The notes: generated by a model from the sequence alone, not told the origin. DNA of 64,000 bases from Streptococcus sp. NPS 308 (GCF_002355895.1 NZ_AP017652.1:1769001-1833000), one strand, 5' to 3'. Positions 10,365 through 18,517 are shown, counted from the first letter of the stretch. Made by a program: numbers and translations.

Positions 10365-10571
10365 CTATTCTTTATAGAAAAAACTCCTATAAATTCGAGC
10401 AATAGTTAAAACACAAACAAATATAATTCCCAAAATAGATAATACTATTTTCATAAAACTCATTTCAGAACCTATTACATAGATATGAAAAAGAGGGGCT
10501 AGTCCTACACATAGAGACAATAGATAACTAATAAATCTTATCTCACCAATTCCTGCAAAAAAATGTTTCAT
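10365..10571 (-). CDS. Small two-helix membrane protein, function unknown
   Basis: Not recognised. The protein is 68 residues from the ATG at 10571, chosen because GGAG lies nine bases upstream; an in-frame ATG five codons earlier overlaps that site. Two hydrophobic segments are clear (ISYLLSLCVGLAPLFHIYVI and IVLSILGIIFVCVLTIARIY), separated by a short polar loop, with a positively charged end (RSFFYKE). It has its own extended -10 promoter. It lies downstream of the bacteriocin-type ABC exporter on the same strand, with the periodic dyad array between them. An immunity or accessory peptide role is possible but only inferred. Confidence 0.6.
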   Translation of the reverse strand: MKHFFAGIGEIRFISYLLSLCVGLAPLFHIYVIGSEMSFMKIVLSILGIIFVCVLTIARIYRSFFYKE

Positions 10572-10612
10572 GTAACGATTCTCCATTTAATACATTAAAT
10601 CAGTTTTATTTT

Positions 10613-10641
10613 AGAGTATCATAAAATAAGCAATCCTTCAA
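10613..10641 (-). promoter_or_regulatory. Promoter of the small membrane protein
   Basis: On the minus strand TTGAAG (plus 10636-10641), 17 bases, TACTCT (plus 10613-10618) with a TGA extension. The nearest unit of the dyad array begins 23 bases upstream of the -35. Confidence 0.6.
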
Positions 10642-10663
10642 CAAAATCCCTTGGCGAAATACT

Positions 10664-10886
10664 ATTCTAAACCATCGATCGTCCAGATTTCCCAGAATAG
10701 AGCTGTCCTAACTGTCGAATAGGTTAAATACATACATATCCATGCAATTCTAAGCTTAGAATTACTATAAAATAAATGTTTTATGAGTATTCTAGGTCTT
10801 TGACTGCTTAAAATTTTACGTTCTGAAGGATTCTAAAGCTAGAATAGCTCAAAATCACAAGAACTAAGGCATTCGAAGCTTCAGAG
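10664..10886. repeat. Six imperfect dyads with 41-42 bp periodicity
   Basis: This gene-free stretch (10572-11072) holds six 16-base units of the form ATTCTA-N4-TAGAAT starting at 10664, 10705, 10747, 10789, 10830 and 10871, spaced 41, 42, 42, 41 and 41 bases. Units 3 and 5 are perfect in both arms (unit 3 sits in an 18-base perfect palindrome); unit 2 has TCGAAT as right arm, unit 6 has ATTCGA as left arm, and units 1 and 4 keep only the left arm. The spacing equals four helical turns, so all would face the same side of the DNA. A likely operator array; the protein is unknown. Confidence 0.65.
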
Positions 10887-11072
10887 TCATACAATCTCCA
10901 TAGGAATTATCTTTTTTAGTAAGTGTGGTTAGGAGGTAATTTTAGGGAATCTCCTAAAAACAACCGATTTTCTATTTTTATCCATCAAAAAATATTGATA
11001 AATGAGTGTTTTAAAATTAAATTTTAAAGGTGTCCTTAAGTTTAAAGATTTTTGATAAGATTTCTGTATTTT

Positions 11073-11702
11073 TCACAATTCAATAATTCGATGGCATTGT
11101 TGAGCCACATAGGCATCATGGGTAACGATAATGACCGTTTTCCCTTCCTTGTTCATATCTAAGAGAAAGTTCAAAACCAAATCTCGATTTTCAGGGTCTA
11201 GGGAACCGGTTGGTTCATCTGCTAAAAGGAGCTGGCTGGGTTTTAAAATGGCTCTAGCAACTGCGATTCGCTGCTGTTCCCCTCCAGATAACTCTGAAAC
11301 CTTTTGATGTAGAGTTGATGGCAAGCCCACTCTCTCTATAATTTCTTCTATCTTTTTGACTTTGTCCTTCTTGGATAATTTTACATACTTTAGAGCGAGC
11401 ATGAGATTATACTCTACCGTTTCATTATCAATCAGAGCAAAGTTTTGAAACAGATAAGAGATATGTTCGCGGATAATCGCTTGCGACTTAACAGAATTGA
11501 CAGGTACATTTTGCTGACCGAAAATTTCATAATGTCCACTGTAATCGCCATCTATCAAACCCAAGAGATTTAACAAGGTTGACTTGCCACTGCCACTTTT
11601 TCCAACAATGGCAACTAAATCTCCTTGGTTAATTTTTAGAGATAAGTTCTCCAAAATAACTTTTTTCCCAATGGTTTTCGTAACATTTTCCAACTTTATC
11701 AT
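11073..11702 (-). CDS. Bacteriocin-export-type ABC transporter ATP-binding protein
   Basis: A 209-residue ABC ATPase of the MacB/LolD-like type that pairs with DUF1430 permeases. Walker A is GKSGSGKSTL near residue 36, the Q-loop is in SYLFQNFALI, the signature is LSGGEQQRIAVARA near residue 138, Walker B is LLLADEPTGSLD, and the H-loop is VTHDAY. Its start overlaps the permease stop by four bases, showing a translationally coupled two-gene exporter. Family members accompany bacteriocin or peptide-resistance loci. No terminator directly follows; the downstream 480 bases carry the dyad array. Confidence 0.9.
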   Translation of the reverse strand: MIKLENVTKTIGKKVILENLSLKINQGDLVAIVGKSGSGKSTLLNLLGLIDGDYSGHYEIFGQQNVPVNSVKSQAIIREHISYLFQNFALIDNETVEYNLMLALKYVKLSKKDKVKKIEEIIERVGLPSTLHQKVSELSGGEQQRIAVARAILKPSQLLLADEPTGSLDPENRDLVLNFLLDMNKEGKTVIIVTHDAYVAQQCHRIIEL

Positions 11703-13807
11703 AAGTGATCCCCTTTCAATAACTGCACTACATTTCGTTTTTCCATCTTAGAACCCAAGAAAAGCACAAACAGGATATCTAAGCCTGTAAATCCTGCAAA
11801 AAGTAGGAGCGGGAAAAGTGCCTGTGTAAAGAATAGCAAAACCATAAAAGGAAGGCTATAAACAGCTAATAGAAGACCCAGCAAGGAGCGATACCGATCT
11901 ATCAATTTCCAGCCCATAAACTTCTTGGTGATAATATCTGTTCGCTTCAACAAGAAAGTTGTTACTAGTAAGAAGTAGGAAATCATCATACTAAGAAGAC
12001 CAACCAAAGCAAAGAGTATATTGAAATTCCGAACAGCATCTCGATAAGAATCTACTTTATCTTGTTGAATGGCTTGAATAGATGAAAATTTTAAATAATT
12101 CCCATCTGATAATTTCTCAACTAACGCTGTCACCTCTTTTTGGTGTTGAGCCGTATTTTCGATTTTAATCGGGTTATTTAAACCTGTTGTAGACAGGGAT
12201 GCTTTTTCATCCCACATCATATCGGAATCATTGACCAAGCTAATAATTGGATTGTAGAGATTTTCCTTTCGCTTCTCGTTATAGGGGAAGAATGACCAAT
12301 CACCTTCATAGTAAGCAATCTCGATATCCATCTCCTCTATCGTTCGTTTTTGCTGCTCTTCATACTTCATCGAAAGATAGGCAATTAATTTCCCCAAGAG
12401 CTGATTTTTATCTTCTTCACCTTTCGTACTTGCTGGCATCAAAATAACTTTTTTAGTGCCGGTATCGGGTAACTTGAATCCCTTGCTCTTTAGAAAATTG
12501 CGATTGGCATAGTAAACATCCACCATATCGGTTAACTGATATTGCTGAATCTGTTCTAATTTGACAAAATTTTTTACAGGAAGACTGCTACTTTGCACAT
12601 AGCCCGCCTGCGTTTTTTCTACCAAATCCTGATAAAATCGATAGAAATAATCTACTGCCTGCCCTGAGCCTGCCAACTGCTCTTGCCACAGATTATCATT
12701 GAGTTGGAAAGTTTCCAAGGTCAGATAATTTCCTTGACTGATCCACTGTTTCTGGTAATCCAACTCTTTGTTTTCTTGCTCCAAACTTTTTCCTACCCCA
12801 ACTAGCAAGACTGTCAGTAAAATGGTAGTTCCAATTTTCATCAAATAATTAAAGAGTAGACCAAATTTGAAAGATGAAAAACTTTTCAGCAGAGAGCTGA
12901 TTGTCATTTTTTGGATCAAGAGATAGGTCAACCAACTGATAAAGAGATAAAGTTGCAAAAGCAAAAAATGCGACAACCACAGCATAGGGAATAAATCTTT
13001 CGGCTTATAATCAAATAAGAAAAACACTCCTAGATTGATCACAAGCGCCCCACCTAGGAGGAGGTAGAGGTTGCCTTTCACAACATCAGCTAAAACAGCC
13101 CGATCTTGAAAACCAAGTAATTTTTGTACCCCAACTCTTTTCATCTCCATCATCGGTTGATACACTGTCACTAACACAAGAAGTAAAATAGCCAAGACAA
13201 AAACAACGGCAGATAAAAGCAAATCTCGATTTATGACTTCCACTGCACTTTTATAGGTCGACTCTAGCAAGGTAGCCTGGTCTATCTTGAAAAAATCGCT
13301 CCATTTCTGTACAATCCTATCCTTGTCCATCTCTTGTGTAGAAGTTATCGTATAGCGACCATTTAAACTACGAGATGTATCCTTGATATAGGTTTGAAAA
13401 GTCATAAGCTGAATAGGCTTGGCTTTTAGAAAGGTCGGAATCGTACCAAGTTTATTGGAAATTTCTTTATTACTGTAAACTCCCTCACCATCTGTGGTAA
13501 AATCAAGAGAAGAAATCCCAAACTCTTGGTAGGGGAAGGTATCTTTATCAAAAACACCAGACTTGATTACTTCATCACCACTGTCTGTTTTGATAATGGA
13601 GACTTTGTACTCCTTTGATACATCCTCAAAAAATCGAAGAACAGATACTGCAGGTTCATTAATATCTTTCAAATACAAATCCAAAGAATCTACAGTCTTT
13701 CCCATTTCCCGAATCCGCACCACTTCTCGTGTGTAGTTTATATTAAAAACAAAAAAAGTGGTACACAGAAGCAGGAGTAACATACAGAAATTACTGATTT
13801 TTTTCAT
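11699..13807 (-). CDS. Bacteriocin-associated integral membrane protein (DUF1430), ABC permease
   Basis: A 702-residue permease with an N-terminal membrane segment (ISNFCMLLLLLCTTFFVF), a large extracellular domain to about residue 195, a membrane cluster at about 196-340 (SAVVFVLAILLLVLVTVY and further helices), a second extracellular domain, and C-terminal helices from about residue 590 (LFALVGLLSMMISYFLLVTT). This is the FtsX/MacB-like layout of proteins annotated as bacteriocin-associated. It likely exports or removes a peptide with the ATPase gene it overlaps. The start has a strong AAGGAGG seven bases upstream, placed in the loop of a perfect 7-bp inverted repeat. A divergent Rgg-like regulator suggests local control. 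Confidence 0.85.
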   Translation of the reverse strand: MKKISNFCMLLLLLCTTFFVFNINYTREVVRIREMGKTVDSLDLYLKDINEPAVSVLRFFEDVSKEYKVSIIKTDSGDEVIKSGVFDKDTFPYQEFGISSLDFTTDGEGVYSNKEISNKLGTIPTFLKAKPIQLMTFQTYIKDTSRSLNGRYTITSTQEMDKDRIVQKWSDFFKIDQATLLESTYKSAVEVINRDLLLSAVVFVLAILLLVLVTVYQPMMEMKRVGVQKLLGFQDRAVLADVVKGNLYLLLGGALVINLGVFFLFDYKPKDLFPMLWLSHFLLLQLYLFISWLTYLLIQKMTISSLLKSFSSFKFGLLFNYLMKIGTTILLTVLLVGVGKSLEQENKELDYQKQWISQGNYLTLETFQLNDNLWQEQLAGSGQAVDYFYRFYQDLVEKTQAGYVQSSSLPVKNFVKLEQIQQYQLTDMVDVYYANRNFLKSKGFKLPDTGTKKVILMPASTKGEEDKNQLLGKLIAYLSMKYEEQQKRTIEEMDIEIAYYEGDWSFFPYNEKRKENLYNPIISLVNDSDMMWDEKASLSTTGLNNPIKIENTAQHQKEVTALVEKLSDGNYLKFSSIQAIQQDKVDSYRDAVRNFNILFALVGLLSMMISYFLLVTTFLLKRTDIITKKFMGWKLIDRYRSLLGLLLAVYSLPFMVLLFFTQALFPLLLFAGFTGLDILFVLFLGSKMEKRNVVQLLKGDHL

Positions 13808-13808
13808 A

Positions 13809-13829
13809 AAAGTACCTCCTTAGTACTTT
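13809..13829 (-). promoter_or_regulatory. Hairpin holding the permease ribosome binding site in its loop
   Basis: AAAGTAC and GTACTTT form a perfect 7-bp inverted repeat around TAAGGAG (minus strand). The loop is the Shine-Dalgarno of the DUF1430 permease, one base before the ATG. Confidence 0.55.
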
Positions 13830-13832
13830 ATC

Positions 13833-13848
13833 ATCTTAGTCGTAGAAT
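13833..13848. promoter_or_regulatory. Single dyad resembling the periodic array, in the divergent promoter region
   Basis: ATCTTA-GTCG-TAGAAT has the same 6-4-6 layout as the array at 10664-10886, with one perfect arm and one arm differing at two positions. It lies between the permease and the divergent regulator gene, 25 bases from the permease start. It could be the same regulator's site; this is inference from one copy. Confidence 0.35.
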
Positions 13849-13969
13849 TTATTCCCTTTTTTCACAAATTTATTTTAGATTTCTTTTTTACTTTTTATAC
13901 TACTATGATACAATATTTTTAATCAGTTTCTATTTTCTGTTAACTTTTTTCACGAACAAGGAGGAGATC

Positions 13970-14833
13970 ATGCGCTACGATTTTGGAAATGTTTATAAAG
14001 AAATACGTGAGTCAAAAGGATTAACCCAAGAAGATGTCTGTGGTAGCGTCCTTTCAAGAACCAGCCTATCAAAAATCGAAAGTGGAAAAACAACTCCTAA
14101 ATATGAAAATATGGAGTTTCTTCTCCGACAAGTCAATATGAGTTTTGAAGAGTTTGAATATATCTGTCATCTTTATCAACCAAGTCAACGCACAGAAATT
14201 ATGCAAACCTATCTCAATATGAGCTCAATCCTAGGGACTAGTGAAATCGAAAAACTATTTCAAAAATGTCAAGACTACCTCAAAACTCACCACGACCTCC
14301 CCATCAAAGAGATACAAGATATGCTAGAAATTGTTATCTATACCCGCCAAAATGGGACTAAAAAACTGTCAATCGAAGTTAACAATACTGTAAAGAAGCT
14401 ATGGAAGAAGATAGAAAAGCAGGACACTTGGTACGAGAATGACTTAAAAATTCTCAATACCATTCTCTTTACCTTTCCTATAGAACATATCCATCTCATC
14501 ACTGGAAAAATCTTGCAACGCTTAGAAGTCTATAAAAACTATCAACATTTATATGACTTGCGAATGGCAATCCTACTCAACCTCTCCACCATTTACTTAT
14601 ACAATCAAGATAGAAATATGTGTAAACAAATATGCTATACTTTACTAGAAGATGCCAAGAACAAGAAAAGCTACGACAGGCTTGCTATCTGCTATGTCCG
14701 TATTGGGATTTGTACGGATGATTCTAAACTTATCCAAAAAGGTTTCTCCCTTCTGGAACTAACCGATGAAACCTCCATGCTATCTCATCTCAAAAAAGAA
14801 GTAGAGACCTATCATCAACCAAAGGAAATATAA
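13970..14833 (+). CDS. Rgg-like XRE family transcriptional regulator
   Basis: A 287-residue regulator with an N-terminal helix-turn-helix (GNVYKEIRESKGLTQEDVCG, then SRTSLSKIESGKTTPKYENM) and a helical repeat C-terminal domain of the Rgg/PlcR kind. Such proteins often respond to short secreted peptides. It is divergent from the DUF1430-ABC exporter across 162 bases, the usual layout for a local regulator. An extended -10 (TGATACAAT, 13906-13914) lies upstream with AAGGAGGAG before the ATG. It differs clearly from the other Rgg-like protein at the left end of the window. A cognate peptide gene was not found. The gene ends at a perfect bidirectional terminator. Confidence 0.85.
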   Translation: MRYDFGNVYKEIRESKGLTQEDVCGSVLSRTSLSKIESGKTTPKYENMEFLLRQVNMSFEEFEYICHLYQPSQRTEIMQTYLNMSSILGTSEIEKLFQKCQDYLKTHHDLPIKEIQDMLEIVIYTRQNGTKKLSIEVNNTVKKLWKKIEKQDTWYENDLKILNTILFTFPIEHIHLITGKILQRLEVYKNYQHLYDLRMAILLNLSTIYLYNQDRNMCKQICYTLLEDAKNKKSYDRLAICYVRIGICTDDSKLIQKGFSLLELTDETSMLSHLKKEVETYHQPKEI

Positions 14834-14861
14834 AAAAGTCGAGGGATTTCCTCGACTTTTA
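14833..14861. terminator. Bidirectional terminator between the Rgg-like gene and the LysM gene
   Basis: AAAAGTCGAGG and CCTCGACTTTT form a perfect 11-pair stem around GATTT, with A and T runs on each side. Confidence 0.92.
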
Positions 14862-14884
14862 CATATTTTTCTGTTAGCTAGATC

Positions 14885-15517
14885 TTAATACCAACCGTTG
14901 TTAAGCCAGAAGTTCTTGGCAGCTGTCCATGAACCGTAACGTCCTGCAACGTAGGCATCTGCTACACGTTCTTGGTTTTCAGCTGAGTAATCACCGTTCA
15001 AGTATGAATCTGTCAATTGGTAACGTCCGATGTAACGTCCGTTTGTAGCAGTGTAGCTACCACCTGATTCTTTTTGAGCGATCCATTCTTTGGCTTCTGC
15101 TTCAGAACCACTTACAGTAGAAGCTGCTGCAGTGTTGCTTTCTGCTGCTGGAGCTGCTGGAGCTGCAGGTGCAGCTGGGGCTTCATAAGTTGTTGTTGCT
15201 GCTGGAGCTTCTTCAACTGTTTCTGTAGCTACTGGAGCTGTTTCTTCCGTTGTTGCCGCTGGAGCTACAGTTGAAGCTGTTCCTTCGATAACCAAAACTT
15301 GGTCAACATAGATAAGGTGAATATCTTTAATGTTGTTTTTTGCCGCCAATTTTTCAACAGTTGTGTTGTACTTCTCAGCGATTTCTGAAAGAGTATCACC
15401 TGATTTAACTGTGTAAGTTACAGTTTCTTGGGCAGATGCAAGTGATGGAGCAAAGAAAGCAAGCAAAGCTGCTACTCCTGCGATAGTTGTTTTAATTTTT
15501 TTAGTTGTTAATGACAT
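14885..15517 (-). CDS. Secreted LysM peptidoglycan-binding protein with lysozyme-like C-terminus
   Basis: From the ATG at 15517 the protein has 210 residues; AAGGAG lies 11 bases upstream and overlaps an earlier in-frame ATG, which is therefore rejected. A signal peptide (IAGVAALLAFFAPSLASAQ) is followed by a LysM domain (YTVKSGDTLSEIAEKYN to VDQVLVIEG, residues 32-77), a low-complexity linker rich in Ala, Pro, Thr and Glu, and a C-terminal domain (WIAQKESGGSYTATNGRYIG) typical of streptococcal transglycosylase-like surface proteins. It corresponds in position to the LysM gene beside sdaAB in S. pneumoniae. Likely a cell-wall hydrolase or division-related protein. Confidence 0.9.
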   Translation of the reverse strand: MSLTTKKIKTTIAGVAALLAFFAPSLASAQETVTYTVKSGDTLSEIAEKYNTTVEKLAAKNNIKDIHLIYVDQVLVIEGTASTVAPAATTEETAPVATETVEEAPAATTTYEAPAAPAAPAAPAAESNTAAASTVSGSEAEAKEWIAQKESGGSYTATNGRYIGRYQLTDSYLNGDYSAENQERVADAYVAGRYGSWTAAKNFWLNNGWY

Positions 15518-15569
15518 ATCTAAAAATTCTCCTTCCATTGGATATATCTATGATACCTTTTAAATGTTA

Positions 15570-15583
15570 CCGTTGTTTAACGG
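15570..15583 (-). promoter_or_regulatory. Short inverted repeat upstream of the LysM gene
   Basis: CCGTT and AACGG form a perfect five-pair stem around a four-base loop about 55 bases before the LysM start. It may be a leader hairpin or an operator. Confidence 0.4.
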
Positions 15584-15719
15584 TTTTATGTAGAAATATT
15601 ACAAAAATGTTTTATATTTACCGTTTTAAGGAGGTTTTTGTCACAAAAGACCTTATTTTATACTATCTTTAATCATTTTAAGCTTTTGATAAGGGAAATA
15701 AGCGCAGAGGTCCATTCTT

Positions 15720-15728
15720 TGATATAAT
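15720..15728 (+). promoter_or_regulatory. Extended -10 of the sdaAB-sdaAA-HAD operon
   Basis: TGATATAAT fits an extended -10; no convincing -35 is visible. It is 30 bases before the sdaAB start. Confidence 0.6.
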
Positions 15729-15758
15729 AGATATAAGAATCTTTGTAAGGGGAAACAG

Positions 15759-16430
15759 ATGCACTCACTTCGTTTTCAATCTGTCTTTGACATTATCGGA
15801 CCAGTTATGATTGGCCCATCAAGTAGCCATACTGCTGGAGCTGTTCGCATCGGAAAAATCGTCTCTTCTATCTTCGACGATACGCCGACAGAAGTCGAAT
15901 TCCAATTATTTAATTCATTTGCCAAAACCTACCGTGGTCATGGAACCGACCTTGCTCTCGTCGCTGGTATATTAGGTATGGATACGGACGATCCCGACAT
16001 TCCAAATAGCCTAGAGATTGCCCATAAACGTGGTATCAAGATTGTCTGGACCATTCAGAAAGATAGCAACGCTCCTCATCCTAACACCACTAAAATTACT
16101 GTGAAGAATGAACACAAATCCATCAGTGTGACAGGAATTTCCATTGGTGGGGGAAATATCCAGGTTACGGAACTTAACGGCTTTGCTGTCTCTCTCAACA
16201 TGAACACACCAACCATTATCATCGTACATCAGGATGTTCCAGGTATGATTGCCCATGTTACTGAAGCCCTCTCTCGTTTCGATATCAACATCGCGCAGAT
16301 GAATGTGACTCGAGAAAAAGCTGGAGAAAAAGCCATTATGATTATCGAAGTCGATAGTCGAAGTTGCGAAGAGGCGATTGAAGAAATCCGAAAAATCCCT
16401 CATCTCCATAATGTCAATTTCTTTAAGTAG
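15759..16430 (+). CDS. sdaAB: L-serine dehydratase, iron-sulfur-dependent, beta subunit
   Basis: Together with the alpha subunit this enzyme converts L-serine to pyruvate and ammonia using a [4Fe-4S] cluster. The 223-residue protein has the N-terminal SdaB-type segment FDIIGPVMIGPSSSHTAGAV and a C-terminal ACT domain (IIVHQDVPGMIAHVTEALSR, from about residue 148) that probably senses serine. An AAGGGG ribosome binding site precedes the start. sdaAA begins eight bases after the stop and a HAD phosphatase gene follows, forming a three-gene operon. Confidence 0.96.
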   Translation: MHSLRFQSVFDIIGPVMIGPSSSHTAGAVRIGKIVSSIFDDTPTEVEFQLFNSFAKTYRGHGTDLALVAGILGMDTDDPDIPNSLEIAHKRGIKIVWTIQKDSNAPHPNTTKITVKNEHKSISVTGISIGGGNIQVTELNGFAVSLNMNTPTIIIVHQDVPGMIAHVTEALSRFDINIAQMNVTREKAGEKAIMIIEVDSRSCEEAIEEIRKIPHLHNVNFFK

Positions 16431-16438
16431 GAGGAAAC

Positions 16439-17311
16439 ATGTTTTATTCTATCAAAGAATTGGTCGAGCAAGCAGATCTAGACTTCCAAGGAAATGTCGC
16501 AGAACTCATGATTGCGACAGAATATCAACTAACCGGTCGGGAACGCCCAGAAGTTCTCCTCCTCATGGAACGCAATCTAGAAGTCATGAAAGCCTCTGTC
16601 GAGCTCGGCCTCAGTGAAAATAAATCCCGTAGTGGCTTAACGGGTGGAGACGCGGCCAAACTAGACCGTCATCTCAAAAGTGGCAAGGCCTTGTCTGACT
16701 TTACCATCCTATCAGCTGCCCGAAATGCCATCGCAGTCAACGAACACAATGCGAAGATGGGCTTAGTCTGCGCTACTCCAACCGCAGGAAGTGCTGGCTG
16801 TCTGCCAGCCGTTCTCACTGCTGCTATCCAAAAACTTGACCTCAGCCACGAAGAACAACTGGATTTCCTCTTTGCCGCGGGTGCCTTTGGATTGGTTATC
16901 GCAAACAACGCTTCTATCTCAGGTGCTGAAGGTGGTTGTCAGGCCGAAGTCGGCTCTGCCTCTGCCATGAGTGCCGCAGCCTTGACCTTGGCTGCAGGTG
17001 GAACGCCCTATCAGGCTAGCCAAGCCATTGCCTTTGTCATTAAAAATATGCTGGGCCTCATCTGCGACCCCGTCGCTGGTTTGGTCGAAGTTCCCTGTGT
17101 TAAGCGCAATGCCATGGGAGCCAGCTTTGCCTTTATCGCAGCTGATATGGCCTTGGCAGGTATCGAGTCTAAGATCCCTGTTGACGAAGTTATTGATGCT
17201 ATGTACCAAGTCGGATCGAGCCTTCCAACTGCCTTTCGTGAAACGGCTGAAGGTGGACTCGCAGCCACCCCGACTGGTCGTCGCCTACAAAAAGAAATCT
17301 TCGGAGAATAA
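16439..17311 (+). CDS. sdaAA: L-serine dehydratase, iron-sulfur-dependent, alpha subunit
   Basis: The 290-residue catalytic subunit carries the cysteines expected to hold the iron-sulfur cluster, in CATPTAGSAGCLP and in ICDPVAGLVEVPCVKRN. SRSGLTGGDAAKLDRH is a strong family motif near residues 61-76. It works with the beta subunit encoded directly upstream; AGGAGG lies before the start. The length is typical. The product pyruvate enters fermentation. Confidence 0.96.
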   Translation: MFYSIKELVEQADLDFQGNVAELMIATEYQLTGRERPEVLLLMERNLEVMKASVELGLSENKSRSGLTGGDAAKLDRHLKSGKALSDFTILSAARNAIAVNEHNAKMGLVCATPTAGSAGCLPAVLTAAIQKLDLSHEEQLDFLFAAGAFGLVIANNASISGAEGGCQAEVGSASAMSAAALTLAAGGTPYQASQAIAFVIKNMLGLICDPVAGLVEVPCVKRNAMGASFAFIAADMALAGIESKIPVDEVIDAMYQVGSSLPTAFRETAEGGLAATPTGRRLQKEIFGE

Positions 17312-17332
17312 GTTTATCTATTAGGAGAAATC

Positions 17333-17962
17333 ATGCCCTCTATCTCAGCTATCTTTTTTGATCTAGACGGAACCCTGGTTGACAGTTCCATCGGGATCCA
17401 CAATGCTTTTACCCATACCTTTAAAGAGCTAGGAGTGCCTAGCCCTGATGCCAAAACTATTCGTGGTTTTATGGGTCCGCCTCTTGAAAGTAGTTTTGCG
17501 ACCTGCCTTCCCAAGGAACAAATCTCAGAAGCTGTTCAAATCTACCGTTCTTACTACAAGAAAAAAGGAATCCACGAAGCGCAGCTTTTCCCCCGAATGA
17601 CGGAATTGCTCCAAGAACTCTCTCAAAACTACCCTCTCTATATCACTACAACAAAGAATACTCCTACTGCTCATGATATGACTAAAAATCTGGGAATCCA
17701 TCATTTCTTTGATGGCATTTACGGCTCTAGTCCTGAAACGCCGCACAAGGCGGATGTCATCCGTTATGCCTTGCAGATGCATCAACTGCCCGCAGACCAA
17801 GTCCTCATCATCGGAGACACCAAGTTTGATATGATCGGAGCCCAAGAAACTGGCATTAAAAAGTTCGCTGTTACTTGGGGATTTGGAGAGGAGGCTGATT
17901 TACTCAGCTATCAACCTGACTGGATTGCCCATACCATTGACGATATCATTAACCAGCTATAA
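17333..17962 (+). CDS. HAD family hydrolase, phosphoglycolate phosphatase-like
   Basis: A 209-residue haloacid dehalogenase phosphatase. Motif I is FFDLDGTLVDSS at the N-terminus with both Asp residues, motif II is the Thr-rich TTTKN near residue 106, Lys in TPHKADVI is motif III, and GDTKFDMIGA is motif IV. The cap domain between motifs I and II is the alpha-helical type of Gph/PpaX enzymes. The exact substrate is unknown. It lies 21 bases after sdaAA with AGGAGA before its ATG, so it is the last gene of the serine dehydratase operon. Confidence 0.9.
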   Translation: MPSISAIFFDLDGTLVDSSIGIHNAFTHTFKELGVPSPDAKTIRGFMGPPLESSFATCLPKEQISEAVQIYRSYYKKKGIHEAQLFPRMTELLQELSQNYPLYITTTKNTPTAHDMTKNLGIHHFFDGIYGSSPETPHKADVIRYALQMHQLPADQVLIIGDTKFDMIGAQETGIKKFAVTWGFGEEADLLSYQPDWIAHTIDDIINQL

Positions 17963-17978
17963 ATGATACACCATACAA

Positions 17979-18022
17979 AAATACTCCTAACACTAGTGAA
18001 CTAGGTTGAGGAGTATTTTTTT
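17979..18022 (+). terminator. Terminator after the HAD gene
   Basis: AAATACTCCT pairs with AGGAGTATTT, with a further inner CTAGT/ACTAG helix, followed by a T-run. Confidence 0.85.
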
Positions 18023-18094
18023 GTATAGGTTGTTACTATAAGCGATTATTTGCTGTGAAACGACTCAGCCGTTTTTAACTAGACTAAAAATAGC

Positions 18095-18517
18095 TTAATA
18101 TTTTCGTACCATGTCTTCAAACTGAGAGTCTTTCTTATTCTCTTCATTTTTTTCACTATTTTTTATTACTTTTTCTTCAAAGCGTTGACTGGGCATAGCG
18201 AGCATAATTAACAGTGTTAATGCACCCAAAGGGACAAATACAATAAAGATATAGGCCCAATGGATACCCACATCTCGTAAGCGACGTACTATCAGTGCTA
18301 GTAGAGGAACAAACTCAACTAGCAACAAAATAATATACATACTGAAAAGCGCTATATTGATGATGGGGTTGTCAAATTCTAATCCAGTGAACAGCGAGTA
18401 GTAGACGGGAAAGAAAATCACCATATTTAGCAGCCAAACCCACCAAAACTCTGGACGTGTAGAATGACCAGAAAAATTTAAATACCCCTTCCAAAAATTT
18501 TTATAAGCATTCAGCAT
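18095..18517 (-). CDS. DUF805 family membrane protein
   Basis: A 140-residue inner-membrane protein. The N-terminal NAYKNFWKGYLNFSGHSTRPEFW is diagnostic for DUF805, followed by four hydrophobic segments and a charged tail rich in Lys and Glu. The function of the family is not known. The start at 18517 is chosen because AAAGGAGG lies seven bases upstream; an earlier in-frame ATG overlaps that site. It is a single gene between the convergent HAD gene and the CapD-like gene. Confidence 0.85.
   Translation of the reverse strand: MLNAYKNFWKGYLNFSGHSTRPEFWWVWLLNMVIFFPVYYSLFTGLEFDNPIINIALFSMYIILLLVEFVPLLALIVRRLRDVGIHWAYIFIVFVPLGALTLLIMLAMPSQRFEEKVIKNSEKNEENKKDSQFEDMVRKY

Noticed and set aside
10664..10886. 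CRISPR-like array
   Set aside because: Spacing is regular, but the repeats are only 16 bases, strongly degenerate, and have no cas genes or leader; an operator array is more likely.
14885..15538. Longer LysM protein start at 15538
   Set aside because: The first ATG overlaps the ribosome binding site used by the ATG at 15517, after which the signal peptide begins.
15540..15660. WalR (VicR) box upstream of the LysM gene
   Set aside because: The gene is of a type often in that regulon, but no convincing TGTNAN-N5-TGTNAN repeat was found here.
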